From: Porodaedalea pini
Taxonomy: Eukaryota; Basidiomycota; Agaricomycetes; Hymenochaetales; Hymenochaetaceae
Direction: 5' to 3'
Assembly (NCBI GenBank): GCA_002794775.1
Contig: NBAY01000007.1
Coordinates: 1,168,649 to 1,232,648 of the forward strand
DNA: 64,000 nucleotides
Of the stretch, positions 23,826-35,940 are shown in pieces (the stretch's first letter is position 1; each line of letters starts with the position of its first letter). Under the pieces are notes generated by a model, which saw nothing but the letters and a program-made list of their open reading frames with translations, was not told the DNA's origin and made no database searches. The position numbers were made by a program, and so were the translations under genes.

Positions 23826-24822
23826 CGCTCGACCTCTCCTCAACTCACAAATCCATCCCTCAACCTCTCCCATCTGCCCTTGCTACCACTTGCCACATCC
23901 AAGATGTTTACCAGGTCCGGTATCTGGAAGGCATCAAGAGTCCCAAGCTAGAGCTTAATACGAACATGAAGGATGGCAAATTCCAGTTCGTATTTATTGT
24001 CTCGCTTTCTTTCCATGACTAACAAGTTAACACTATATTTCTGCGATTAGCTATGATCGAGACTTCCTTCTCCAATTCATGTCCATGTGCAACGAAAAGC
24101 TGTACAATCTCTCTCCTCTTAAGGCTATCGGTCTCGAGTCATCCGACCAATCGCACTCTATGGGATGGGGTGGCTCTGGACACCAAGGTGTATCTGGTAG
24201 TATGGGCCAGCCATCTTCCACTGCTTCAAGGCAAGCATCAATTGGGCTTGGCATGGGTGCTTTGAACGGCTTCGGCAGCGAACCTGGTTCAGGCTTTGCA
24301 ATGAGCAACTTCTCTGCACTGAACAAATTGTCAAGTGAAGAGTGCTGCATGCACTCGATGTCAATGAGTGATGGGCCCAGTGGCCTTCCATTAGCAAGTG
24401 GGCACCCATCACCTATTGTTCGCTCTTCCAGTCAGGATGGTGCGGGCGCTTTGGGCAACAAGTGTACGTGTAGCAAACGTGGCAACTCAACATGCAATGA
24501 GTCAAACCAAATCTGCACTTCTGCCAATCAGTTCAACATGAATGCTGCTTCCTCCATCAAACCTGTCATGCCACTCGAGCAGTCTGCGAACTGCTGGGTC
24601 ATGGGGAGCATGTCCAGGTGTGGGACCTCGAATGACCCAGACCCACCCAAGATCGTGGACAAGAAGGTCCGTTCACTGCTCAACAAGCTCACTATGGAGA
24701 AGTTTGAGTCTATCTTAAACCAGATCATTGTGTGGGCAAACAAGAGTGAGAGCAAGAAGGATGGGCGTATGCTTATTCAGGTCATCCGGCCTGTGTTCGA
24801 GAAGGCAACAGATGAGGCGGCT
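23826..24822 (+). pseudogene. eIF4G (translation initiation factor) fragment
   Basis: Reads LPSALATTCHIQDVYQV..., an intact 65-nt intron (23986-24050, with CTAAC branch site), then [16 protein letters not shown]. After a Ser/Gly-rich stretch come the MIF4G start [29 protein letters not shown] and [16 protein letters not shown]. eIF4G is the scaffold of the cap-binding complex. The frame from 24079 is open and runs without break into PRP8 sequence at about 24822. Confidence 0.85.
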
Positions 24823-25771
24823 GGAGTAACCCTGTCTCCTCTCATGGTTTCCAACCAAAGAATGCACCTCATTTCTCATGAGGATGAAATCTTCGGACCC
24901 AATGGCGCGGACGAGGATGGATTCGAGCTACCAGATGAGGTTGAGCCATTCCTATTGGATAAGGATTTGGAGAACGAGAGCACTGCGGACAGTATTGCAT
25001 TATGGTGGGTGCCGGCATCTTACAGTCGCCACTCGGGACACATGTGCCATGCACAAGATGTACCATTGGCGAAGAATTGGTACTTGAGGCACTGCCCACT
25101 GAACCAGCCTGTAAACATTCACATGTCGTACCAGAAGCTACGCAGGTGCTTTGTTCTTAATGAGCTGAAGACGAGGCCGGAGAAGCCGATGACAAAAAAG
25201 AACCTGTTCCATCAGTTGAAGGTGACAAAAAATTTCCAGACCACAAAGCTGGACTGGGTGGAGGCTGGCTTGCAAGTGTGCAGGCAAGGATGCAACATGC
25301 TGAACTTGCTCATCCGTCGCAAGGTATGATCCTTGGGAAAGCTGTGTTATATCATTCTGACTTCCAATCCTTCTAGAACTTGAATTACCTTTATCTCGAT
25401 TACAAGATGAATCTGAAGCCAGTAAAGATGCTCATGACGAAGGAACGCAAAAAGTCTCACTTTGAAAATCCATTCCATTTGTGCCGTGAAATTCTTCACC
25501 TCATGAAGCCCGTTGTCGATGTGCATGTCCAATTCCAGCTAAGCAATGTGGATGTCTTCCAACTGGCGGATGCATTGCAGTATATCTTCGCACATATCGG
25601 CATGCTCACCGGCATGTACTGTTACAAGCCAAACATATGTGTCAGGTCCAGATGTGCAAGGATCTCAAGGATCTGATCTACTATCGCTTCAATACGGGAC
25701 TTGTTGGTAAGGGCCTAGGCTGTGGGTTTGGGGCTCCAGGCTGGCGAGTGTGGCTCTTCATGCGTGGAATT
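24823..25771 (+). pseudogene. PRP8 fragment (copy D)
   Basis: Reads [55 protein letters not shown] and, after a GTATGA...TCTAG intron (about 25326-25377), [17 protein letters not shown]. It goes on to [20 protein letters not shown]. The last part is frameshifted but recognisable ([17 protein letters not shown], then [11 protein letters not shown]). This is N-terminal of the piece in copy A. Many substitutions fall at strongly conserved PRP8 positions, so it has been drifting. Confidence 0.9.
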
Positions 25772-26150
25772 GTTACGATTACTGAGTTTACGAAGTATCG
25801 TCTTTTGTTGTGGGCCGAGTTAGGGAGCCTGATTGGGGTTTTTGTCAGCTTCATAAGCTGATGGCATACCATATATGTTGATTTTGGACCCCATTTCTGC
25901 TAAATTGAGCAGTGGCTATGGACCGACTCACTGCTTTTGTGGCTGTACAGTGCTCACTTTCTTCATTGACATATTTAATTTTATTCAACCATCCAAATCT
26001 CACCCTTGAACCATGTAAAAAAACTTCAGACAGTTCTGTATCTGTCTATGTATTTTTGGTAAAATAAAGTGTCCTGGTTGAATTAAAAATCGGTCGAAAG
26101 CAGAGTTGACGACAGTGCCAACATGTGATCTCCAACTTGCAGTTGTCGAC
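25772..26150 (+). repeat. Shared terminal segment, copy C
   Basis: Starts GTTACGATTACTGAG right after TGCGTGGAATT of the PRP8 fragment. Same block order as in the other three copies. Confidence 0.85.
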
Positions 26151-26356
26151 GAGTCTGTTTCGCTGCAGCAAACACACTCGCTTCATTCCCCACTTCCGTT
26201 CACTGCCTCTCCGACACCGTCTCTTCCAATGCCGATGACATCTGCACTCTCTTTCAACCTTGGCGTTGAGTTCCCCTACCCCGGCCTCCATGTGCTCCGG
26301 CAAGCTCAGCTTCAGCAACCGTTCATATGATTTAGACACCACTTTCGCTATCCTGT
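26151..26356 (+). pseudogene. Short BTB gene pieces (copy C)
   Basis: Two non-adjacent BTB stretches are joined. One reads PLPFTASPTPSLPMPMTSAL in one frame; the other reads LSFSNRSYDLDTTFAIL, jumping over more than 600 bp present in copies A and B. Internal deletion after capture is the simplest reading. Confidence 0.6.
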
Positions 26357-26842
26357 CCACCTCATCCGCCCTCGCGACCGACATCCTCGCTCTCGATTGT
26401 GTCAATGTCCAGCAGCAGGAGCAGGGCTTCAACATGCGAGTCTACATTCAAGACGCCTCGCGAGAATATGACTCCGCGCGACTCTGTTACTCGGTCGAGG
26501 AAAGTCTCGACCACGTCAACGACCTCGATGCGCAGCACCGGAACCTCAAGATCTCCTAAAACGCCGGCGCCGGCGCTACCTAAAGGACGGCTGCATCACG
26601 TCTCTGAAACGAGTGCGGCACCAATTAGTACGGTAAACGTGGCGTCATGCACAGGGAAGGTGTCGCCCAGTACTACAGTGTCTACGAAAACAACAGTGAA
26701 CAAGACGCCCGTCATTCGAAAGTCACCGTCGGCGAATTCAATTCGATCAGATGCATCTGTGGCAACAGCTGGAGGGGAAAAGACAGCGATGAAGAAGTCC
26801 CCTGCAGTTGATGAGAAGAAGCCTTCTCCGGCGAGGCCTCGC
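26357..26842 (+). pseudogene. Ser/Arg/Thr-rich fragment of an unidentified gene (copy C)
   Basis: Reads MSSSRSRASTCESTFKTPRE, then NMTPRDSVTRSRKVSTTS and a long S/T/P/K-rich run to KKPSPARPR. No domain. It could be the basic N-terminal part of the CAP-Gly protein found downstream in copies A and B, but nothing here proves it. The junction with the BTB gene (FAILS|TSSAL) is identical in copy B. Confidence 0.5.
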
Positions 26843-28715
<1,873 letters not shown>

Positions 28716-28779
28716 GTTCACTTCAGGCTACCCCTCTGAGCAGACCAAGTAGGTCTATTCGTACACACAACTAATTGAC

Positions 28780-29075
28780 CATTTAGGTATTGAGCCTGGG
28801 CGTGCCCAATCCCCTGGGCACTCCCAGTGGGTGCGGGTTGGGTGTGCCCAATTTTTTTTACTGTGGGAAAGTTGGGTGCACCCAGATCATTGGGGCACTC
28901 CCAACTGGGCCTGCCCAGTTTTGGGGCACTCCCAACTGGGCCTGCCCAGTTTTGGGGCACTCCCAACTGGGCCTGCCCAATTTTTGGGCACACCCAGTGG
29001 GAGTGCCCTGGGAGTGCCCAGATATGTCACTGTCACTGACTGTCTGGGGGACTTCTGGGTGCACCCAGTTTCATT
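28780..29075. repeat. GC-rich foldback repeat cluster 1
   Basis: Built from palindromic blocks such as GGGCACTCCCAGTGGG and its complement. The middle holds three tandem copies of a unit of about 30 bp (GGGGCACTCCCAACTGGG, then CCTGCCCAGTTTT). Left and right parts are roughly inverted. Frames across it are repeats, not genes. Confidence 0.8.
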
Positions 29076-29954
29076 TTTTGCTATAAATTCTGGGATCATC
29101 ACAAATGCTGTAATTTTTAGTTTTAGATCCTAAACCTTGGTGTATTTGTTACTATTTAGACTATGAAAAATTGACTGCATGAGTTGACCCTTGCTGTGAG
29201 CTATGTTAGGGTTGATAATGATCTAGGATAGAGATTGGTATCATTTTATCTATGATTATGACTGTAATTTATAGCTATATCCTACTGTTGAGCTCAGATC
29301 ATCATGGTATATAGTACAAAAGGCTCATGTGACAATCAAAATATGCAAAGTGCAGAAAATATATGGAATATATGAGAGACTAATGGTATATGTTGTTCAA
29401 AATTATGGATAGACTTCTTGCAGCAATGATCAAGCTCATCATTCTAACAGTATATGCTTGTATCACTCTAGATAATAAACAGAGAGGCTATGCAAGGGTT
29501 GAATAGGGTTCAAGCAGGAACTCAATACCAAGATGGCAGTGCTTGAACCATAAGTTCCAACTAAACTGTGCTCTACTCCTTCTGGAAACTGTGCAGTCTG
29601 CCATTCTGATCAACAGTGTGTCAAATGGTACAACATGAGGCCCATCATCTCAGTGCCACTGGTACATATTATGCATCAACATGAACCAATTCATGTCTGC
29701 AAACCTATTGGATCCATTTGTGCCTTACTGGGGTAAACCCTATCACTGTACAGCTGCCAGAATATCTGGCTGATTTCCTGTAGCTGGCACATGTCCCTCC
29801 ATTCAGTGCATGTTTCATCTTCTCATTCTGGCAGCCCACACTTACATCTGTCCCACCAAATATGACTAAAGAATTTTCAAGAAGTATACAGGTGTGATCC
29901 AACTTTCTGACCTGCAAAAGACTATCTGACTACTGCACGATGTGGATGATCCTA
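29076..29954. other. AT-rich, no gene seen
   Basis: Low-GC sequence with short frames only, no motifs and no long repeats. Probably intergenic or old transposon DNA beyond recognition. Confidence 0.5.
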
Positions 29955-30120
29955 TTGTTTGGGAGCCCCCAACTGGGAGTGCCCAATTATCTGGGAGTCC
30001 CCAACTGGGAGCCCCCAATTGTCTGGGAGCCCCCAATTGTCTGGGAGCCCCCAATTGTCTGGGAGCCCCCAACTGGGAGCCCCCAATTATTTGGGAGTCC
30101 CCAACTGGGAGTGCCCAAAT
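29955..30120. repeat. GC-rich foldback repeat cluster 2
   Basis: Tandem 18-bp units close to CTGGGAGCCCCCAATTGT, repeated about three times and bracketed by CCCAACTGGGAGTGCCCAA-type blocks. It shares the CCCAACTGGGAGTGCCC word type with cluster 1 but has its own unit. Confidence 0.8.
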
Positions 30121-31289
30121 AACTCACAGAATCACTTCAGAAAAGTTGTTAATCTATTTTTCAACTGGTTCTGAATGTATGTGAACTTGGAGGGCAGAAT
30201 GCGTGATATTGAGGCTGTAGTAGTGAGAATAGGTGTTTTTCTAGCAAAACTCCTTCCCAAAAATTTCCTGAGCTCAATTTTGAAGCTAATAGCATGAAAC
30301 TTGGTGGAGAATGGTCTGTATAATGTATCTTGAATTTAAGATGGCTTATAACAATGCAGGCAGTTTTTTAAAGACAGTCCGAGTCAAGTAAATTTGGGTG
30401 AGTTTGAGAGTTTCAGCACAACAGTCAAGCAGGACAAGAGGAGACATTCACTCTAGTTCATCCCAAGCTCAACATACATTCAGAAGCAGTTGAAAAATAA
30501 ATTTAACAACTTTTTTGAAGTGATTCTGTGAAGAATTGACTGAGATATGGATTTTACAAGTTTTTGAGATGCTCAGATGCTCAAATTTCATGCTCTTCAT
30601 GTGTCTCAAGACTTATGAAAAAAATACTGTAACAAGAACCAGTGAAGAATTGAAATAGATATTGATCTTTGAAGCTGAAAGTACACTCTTAATTTATTTA
30701 AAAAAATGGTGATCATGTGATGTGCATATACTCTTTGAAAATAGCCGTAACAGGTCCACCTAAATAGCCAAGTCTAAGAAAATAAACTAAAAGGACACCA
30801 GAAAAGGCAAAACTTGTGTCTGACGCAATGAAGAGAACAAGAGCACAGCAAGGGCAGACCGCCCAATGAGTTATCTTATAATCTGAGCATAAGGAACCAA
30901 TAGCTGAAAAGACAAGAAAAAAAAATGAACTGAGCTGACGCGTGAGTACTGTATTCAATGAGAGACCGGAAGTCGTCCGAACTGACCAGTGTATGAAAAT
31001 TAAACAGCCTAAGCAGTGCAGAGGCTTTTGAAAACTCTTATGTACCTATCTGCATGAGTAAGTCTTATGGTTATATATGTTTATGCTGTCATTGTATACA
31101 GGTTTTGTGCTAGCTCGGACGGGTGGCAAGTTTGTTTGTATATATTTACAACAATGAATATAGTTTGCAAGCCGCCTGAACGGATTGCCAGAAGTAAAAA
31201 TTAGTGTTTCCCATGCATTAACTGCAGAAGCAGATGTGATATAGATTAGGACATGCTTAGGAATTAGAATTAAGAATTACTTAGCTATC
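30121..31289. other. AT-rich, no gene seen; one solitary repeat unit
   Basis: No gene supported. A single unit of the tandem repeat found at 32186-32610 lies at about 30817-30897 (GACGCAATGAAGAGAACAAG...TCTGAGCATAA). Confidence 0.5.
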
Positions 31290-31925
31290 TTGCTCGTCGT
31301 CAAAGAATTCGTTGTTGTCCTATACCTTCACCGAAACGAAGCTCATTCTCATACAATGGGCAGGATCACACTACCGTCAGTCGCTATCGGCTCGGCGTAT
31401 TACCTCAGCTACTATCCTCGTCGGGACTCCTCGTCCGTGTCGCCGCCGCGATCCTCGCTATCCGATTCACCGAGCTCTTCGGCCATTGACCCTCGCGCGT
31501 CGGGCTCGAGCACCAAGAAAGTGCGCGGTCGGAGGTAGTTTGTCCGCCGAAGTGGGAGGCACTTGTGACGAGTGAGTACGAAGCACTATTTTTTTTTTTG
31601 CGTCCGTCTCGCCCGTTCTCCCCTGTCCGTGGCCTATTCATGATCTCGGGTTGGACATAGCGCGGTCGGAGTATCCCTAACATGGGCTTGAGCTTGGTCG
31701 ATACGCGAACTGGGAACGCGAGAGGTTCGAAGGAGGGGGCTGGAGAAGAGAAGGTTGTGATTGTGACTGTTGATGACGGAGGTGCGGAGGCCGTAAATAT
31801 GGTAGAGGACGGCCGTAATTGCTGAGAGCGCGGTGCATACAAGACCGCGCCGGAGTATGGCATTGAATACTTCTCCCAGCGTCTCCAGCAAGGGCGCGAC
31901 GGATCGAACGACTTTGAATGCAAGC
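31290..31925. other. GC-rich island with open frames on both strands, unassigned
   Basis: This island is clearly richer in GC than its AT-rich surroundings. Longest frames: 31923-31405 on the - strand (172 codons, S/T/P-rich) and 31290-31538 on the + strand (82 codons, with a Ser/Arg-rich tail ending KKVRGRR). A - strand frame at 31891-31634 has a possible membrane stretch (GLVCTALSAITAVLYHIYGL). I recognise no family. It may be another captured exon, as its composition resembles the host-gene fragments. Confidence 0.3.
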
Positions 31926-32185
31926 GTCAGAGATCAGTGGAAGATTATAAACCTAAGAAAAAGGCAACTTTGAAGCACATAATTAAACATCTCTCGCATT
32001 CGAAACCCGAAGGCTAAGTTAAGATGCATACCTTGTTGAGAAGTGGCTGACCGGGTGTCGGAGTAGTCGTAGGTTTCCAGTCATCTGTACTACTTGATGC
32101 TTTCTTTTCCCTCTTTCACTTAAAGTCCTGTACAATTGTATATTTAGTCAGTGAGTAATTTGTGCGTAAGCTGGATGGGCTGCGA

Positions 32186-32610
32186 CTGACGCGATGAAGA
32201 AAACAAGAGTACGGTGAGGGTAAAACACTCGATGATCTCACTTGAAATCTGAGCGTAACAAGTGGTCTTCTAACAAAAATTGAATTCAGATTAACGTGAC
32301 GAAGAGGATAAGAGTGCCGTGAGGGCAGAGTATCCGATGACCTATCTTAATCATCTGAATGTAAGAAAAAGACTCAATGTTAAGACATTAAAAAAAGGAA
32401 TCTGCGCTCAGCGCGATGAAGAGAATAAGAGCACGATGAGGGTAAAGTATCCTATGATCTATCTTAAGTATCTGAGCGTATGACAAAGACTCAATGTTAA
32501 GACATCAAAAAAAAATGAATCTGCACTCAGCGCGATGAAGAAAGTAAGAGCACAGTGAGGGCAGAGTACCCTATGATCTATCTTTATATCTGAGCGTAAC
32601 GAAGGGCTCC
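32186..32610. repeat. Tandem repeat of about 110 bp, four diverged units
   Basis: Each unit has the order GCGATGAAGA, AATAAGAGCAC, GTGAGGGCAGAGT, ATGATCTATCTTA, TCTGAGCGTAA and then an A-rich spacer. Units start near 32190, 32300, 32405 and 32522. A lone unit lies at 30817-30897. No coding function is apparent. Confidence 0.75.
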
Positions 32611-32639
32611 GGAAAAACAGAACCCTGTTAGAATGCACC

Positions 32640-33952
32640 CTAGGACCAATCAAAGTCCTGGCGCATGCTGCGGAAGTGATACCCTTCCTGCTCGTCTCCA
32701 CTGACCTCGCGCTCAGACCCATCATGTTCGTAAATGGTTGGAACACTACGCTGAACTGTATTCTGGCGCGCTCCTGAGGGCCGCGACGAGGAGCCCTGCA
32801 CGAATTCCGGTGGGAAGCGTTGGTTAGGCCTGTCGGAAATCTTTCTTCTCTTCACGGGTCCCCATGGCGCGGTCTCAGATCGATTATCGGAGAGAGATTC
32901 TTGTCAGAGACTTGGCGTTTGGCCTGCACTTTGGATTGCCCGACATCATGAAGATTAAACAGTACAGGCTGGGAGGATGCTCTCGTGGGATGAGACGTAA
33001 GATCAGACTGCTGCGCCAGAAAAGCAGCAGCGCTAGTCTGTGGAACTTCATGAGGCCGTTGTAATGGCAAGTTTGAGTATGGCGGCGTGTCTTGCTGGCT
33101 TGCATGGACGCGGGACTCAGGGAAGTCGAGACGAAGGTGACGACCGGATGACTTCTGCGCCGTAGTTATGCCGCGATGGATGTCGGTTGCATTATTCTGC
33201 CTCGCACGGGAAGGACGTCTCTCGTGCTGATGGCGAAGGGAGTCGACAGGAGTTTCGGATGCATCGGGTGAAAGCTCATGAGACACAAATTGGGTGGTCA
33301 CTACGGGGGGTGAATGCGGCTGTATCATGTTGACAGGTTCACCAAACACCTTCTCCCAGACTTTCATGAATGCCGGCGAGTCTTTGTGTGTCAATAGTGT
33401 CTCAAGCTGATCATCATCACGTATGACAAGTGGGAGGATGGCCAAGTCCTCTAGCTTTCTGCCATCATATTCTAATTAAGGTTGAGTCCAATGTTTGTTA
33501 ATGAATGACACAGAACTCACCCTTTGAAGAATCTATCACACGGATGATCTTACGTCCACCAGGCAGACCAGCTACACGGCATCGGTCAAACTCGATTAAC
33601 TTGTCGTTCATCCAGTGCACGTCTTCACTTTTGAGGTTCTTCACGAAGTCAGGTTTCTTGGGCGCTGTTTCGAAGGGAATATTCTCGGGCCAGACGAGGA
33701 CCATGCGATTATGATAAAAGTGGTCAGTGAAGTTGGTCCAGCTGACACGATACTTGTTGAACTGGAATGATTTGTCACCCTGAAGTCGGCCGCAATCAAC
33801 TACAGAGCGGTGAGCTCATGAGTGAATACATAAGAACGAGATAGAACTGACCTATCTCATTTGCGAGATGCAACCGGACGTTGGAGCGACACTGGTCTTT
33901 AGAATACTTCTCGCCTTCATCAGGATCCCACATCAACTGCGGCCTCGCAAGT
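32640..33952 (-). pseudogene. Conserved fungal hypothetical protein, 5' end cut off by copy B
   Basis: Exons 33952-33852, 33799-33521 and 33471-32852 join in frame: LANEI|VDCGRLQGDKSFQFNKY, then RVSWTNFTDHFYHNRMVLVW, PENIPF and further on EYDGRKLEDLAILPLVIRDD, then a Ser/Gln-rich disordered tail. The RVxWTxF...MVxxWPxxxPF block is one I associate with a large, uncharacterised Agaricomycete family, so no function is assigned. A one-base shift near 32852 separates a basic C-terminal part (KRRKISDRPNQRF to DFDWS, stop 32640) that probably belonged to it. Exons upstream of 33952 are missing because copy B starts there. Confidence 0.55.
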
Positions 33953-34330
33953 GTTACGATTACTGAGTTTACGAAGTATCGTCTTTTGTTGTGGGCAAAG
34001 TTAGGGAGCCTGATTTGGGTTTTTGTCAGCTTTTATAAGCTGATGGCATACCATATATGTTAATTTTGGACCCCTTTTCTGCTAAATTGAGCAGTGGCGA
34101 TGAAGTCGTTCACTGCTTTTGTGGCTGTACAGTGCTCACTTTCTTCATTGGCATATTTAACTTTATTCAACCATCCAATTCTCAAGCTTGAAGCATGTAA
34201 AAAAACTTCAGACAATTCTCTGTCTGTTTATGTATTTTTGGTAAAATAAAGTGGCCTGGTTGAATTAAAAATCGGTCGAAAGCAGAGTTGACGACAGTGC
34301 CAACATGTGATCTCCACCCTTGCGGTCGTT
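33953..34330 (+). repeat. Shared terminal segment, copy B
   Basis: GTTACGATTACTGAG start, with CAGCTTTTATAAGCTG palindrome at about 34028-34043 and the same blocks as copies A, C and D. Confidence 0.85.
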
Positions 34331-35457
34331 GACGAGTCTGTTTTGCTGCAGCAAAGACACTCGCTTCACTCCCCCATGTGATCCTCAGCGGAGGCACACC
34401 TGAGTTGACTTGTCTCCTTCACTTTTCTCTTGGGCTTTCTCTGCTTTTTTCTTAATCACACTACATCACTGCTTCTCATGGTAGCGGCCCCGTCATAACT
34501 GCCTGCCTGCCCACCCGCACTGCTCGAGGCAACAAAGAGGTCGACGACAGCATGGCAAGAGGACCTCCAATCGCTCTTTCATCACACGAAAGATCGCTTC
34601 CCAGACATCATCTGGGATGTACTGGATGAGGACGCGATGGACGAAGGCAGCAACGCGGGCTCGGAGGTTTGGAGACATAAAGGTGAGCACGAGCACAGAA
34701 CCTTCCACCTGTCCTTGAGACTAACAGATACTAGCTATCGTTTATGCTTGTGCACTACCCAGTTCCCAGGCGCGGTATTTCTCGTTCCGCCCGGCACCTA
34801 TCGCATCCCCACTTCCTTTCGCTGCCTCTCCGACACCGTCTCTTCCAATGCCGACGACATCTGCACTCTCTTTCAACCTTGACGTTGAGTTCCCCTACCC
34901 GGCCTCCATACGCTCCACTTCACCTTCCCAATTCCGGCCTATCTCCCCTGCGTCCTCTGTAATCGGCTCCCTCACGCGCATATCTCTCAACCATAATCTC
35001 GCGTTATTCACCAACGAGCTCAAGTATCTCTATACAGGAAAGGGATTTGGGGATGCATTTGAGTTTTTGTTCGATGCAAATGAGAAGGGCCCGGAAGGCG
35101 ACGCCGATGTGGAAGAGGCACGCGTCGACAAGCTTCAGAAGGTCTCGTCTGTATTCTGACATTTGCATTGAACTACACAGCGATATGCCAACAATAGGTG
35201 CTCCTTCCAATGAAGAAGAGACGACCGCTGTCTTCTGCTCACATCGATTTGTTCTTGTAACGCGTGCGCCGTATCTCTACGATCAACTCATCACCTATGG
35301 TCTCAAGAATACCCCTGCCCCCGGCGAGCTCACGAACCTTCGCTTTCCCTCGCCTCCCTTCACTCCTCCAGCACTGCACTTTACCTTAGGATGCTTATAC
35401 ACCGACACACTCAGCTTCAGCAACTGTTCATATGATTTGGACACCGCTTTCGCTATC
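34331..35457 (+). pseudogene. BTB/POZ domain protein fragment (copy B)
   Basis: Same gene as in copy A: HHTKDRFPDIIWD-like start, HKAIIYAR-type core across the intron, FTNELKYLYTGKGFGDAFEF, LYSDICIELHSD and FCSHRFVLVTRAPYLYDQL, ending at DLDTAFAILS. Part of the frame change before LYSD is a small deletion relative to copy A. From 35458 it is joined to the Ser/Arg-rich piece exactly as in copy C. Confidence 0.75.
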
Positions 35458-35940
35458 CTGTCCACCTCATCCGCCCTCGCGACCGACATCCTCGCTCTCG
35501 AATGTGTCAATGTCCAGCAGCAGGAGCGGGGTTTCAATATGCGAGTCTACATTCAAAACGCCTCGCGAGAATATGACTCCGCGCGACTCTGTTACTCGGT
35601 CGAGGAAAGTCTCGACCACGTCAGCAACCTCGATGCGCAGCACCGGAACCTCAAGATCTCCTAAAACGCCGGCGCCTGCGCTACCGAAAGGACGGCCGCA
35701 TCGCGTCTCTGAAACGAGTGCGGCACCAATTAGTACGGTAAACGCGACGTCGCGCACACGGAAGGTGTCGCCCATTACTACAGTATCTACGAAAACAACA
35801 GCGGACAAGATGCCCGTCATTCGAAAGTCACCGTCGGCGAATTCAATTCGATCAACTGCATCTGTGGCAACAGCTGGAGGGAGAAAGACAGCGACGAAGA
35901 TGTCCCCTGCAGTCGATGAGAAGAAGCCTTCTCCGGCAAG
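35458..35940 (+). pseudogene. Ser/Arg/Thr-rich fragment of an unidentified gene (copy B)
   Basis: Close relative of the copy C segment: SMSSSRSGVSICESTFKTPR and on to DEKKPSPAR, frame 35432-36010. No domain. Likely basic and disordered; possibly the N-terminal part of the CAP-Gly protein (inference only). Confidence 0.5.

Larger units (their letters stand above)
22802..25771 (+). mobile_element. Gene-fragment-carrying element, copy D
   Basis: Begins with the shared terminal segment, then the 5' part of the BTB gene, an eIF4G fragment and a PRP8 fragment, all in + orientation with introns kept. It ends exactly where copy C begins (25772). Assignment as a mobile element is by shared terminus, as for copy A. 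Confidence 0.55.

Noticed and set aside
28718..29133. Several overlapping repeat-rich frames (WGTPNWACP-type) on both strands
   Set aside because: They are translations of the foldback repeat in all frames, without a start context or conservation.
29866..30184. Array with regular spacing that might suggest CRISPR
   Set aside because: The units are contiguous 18-mers without unique spacers, and the organism is a eukaryote; it is a minisatellite.
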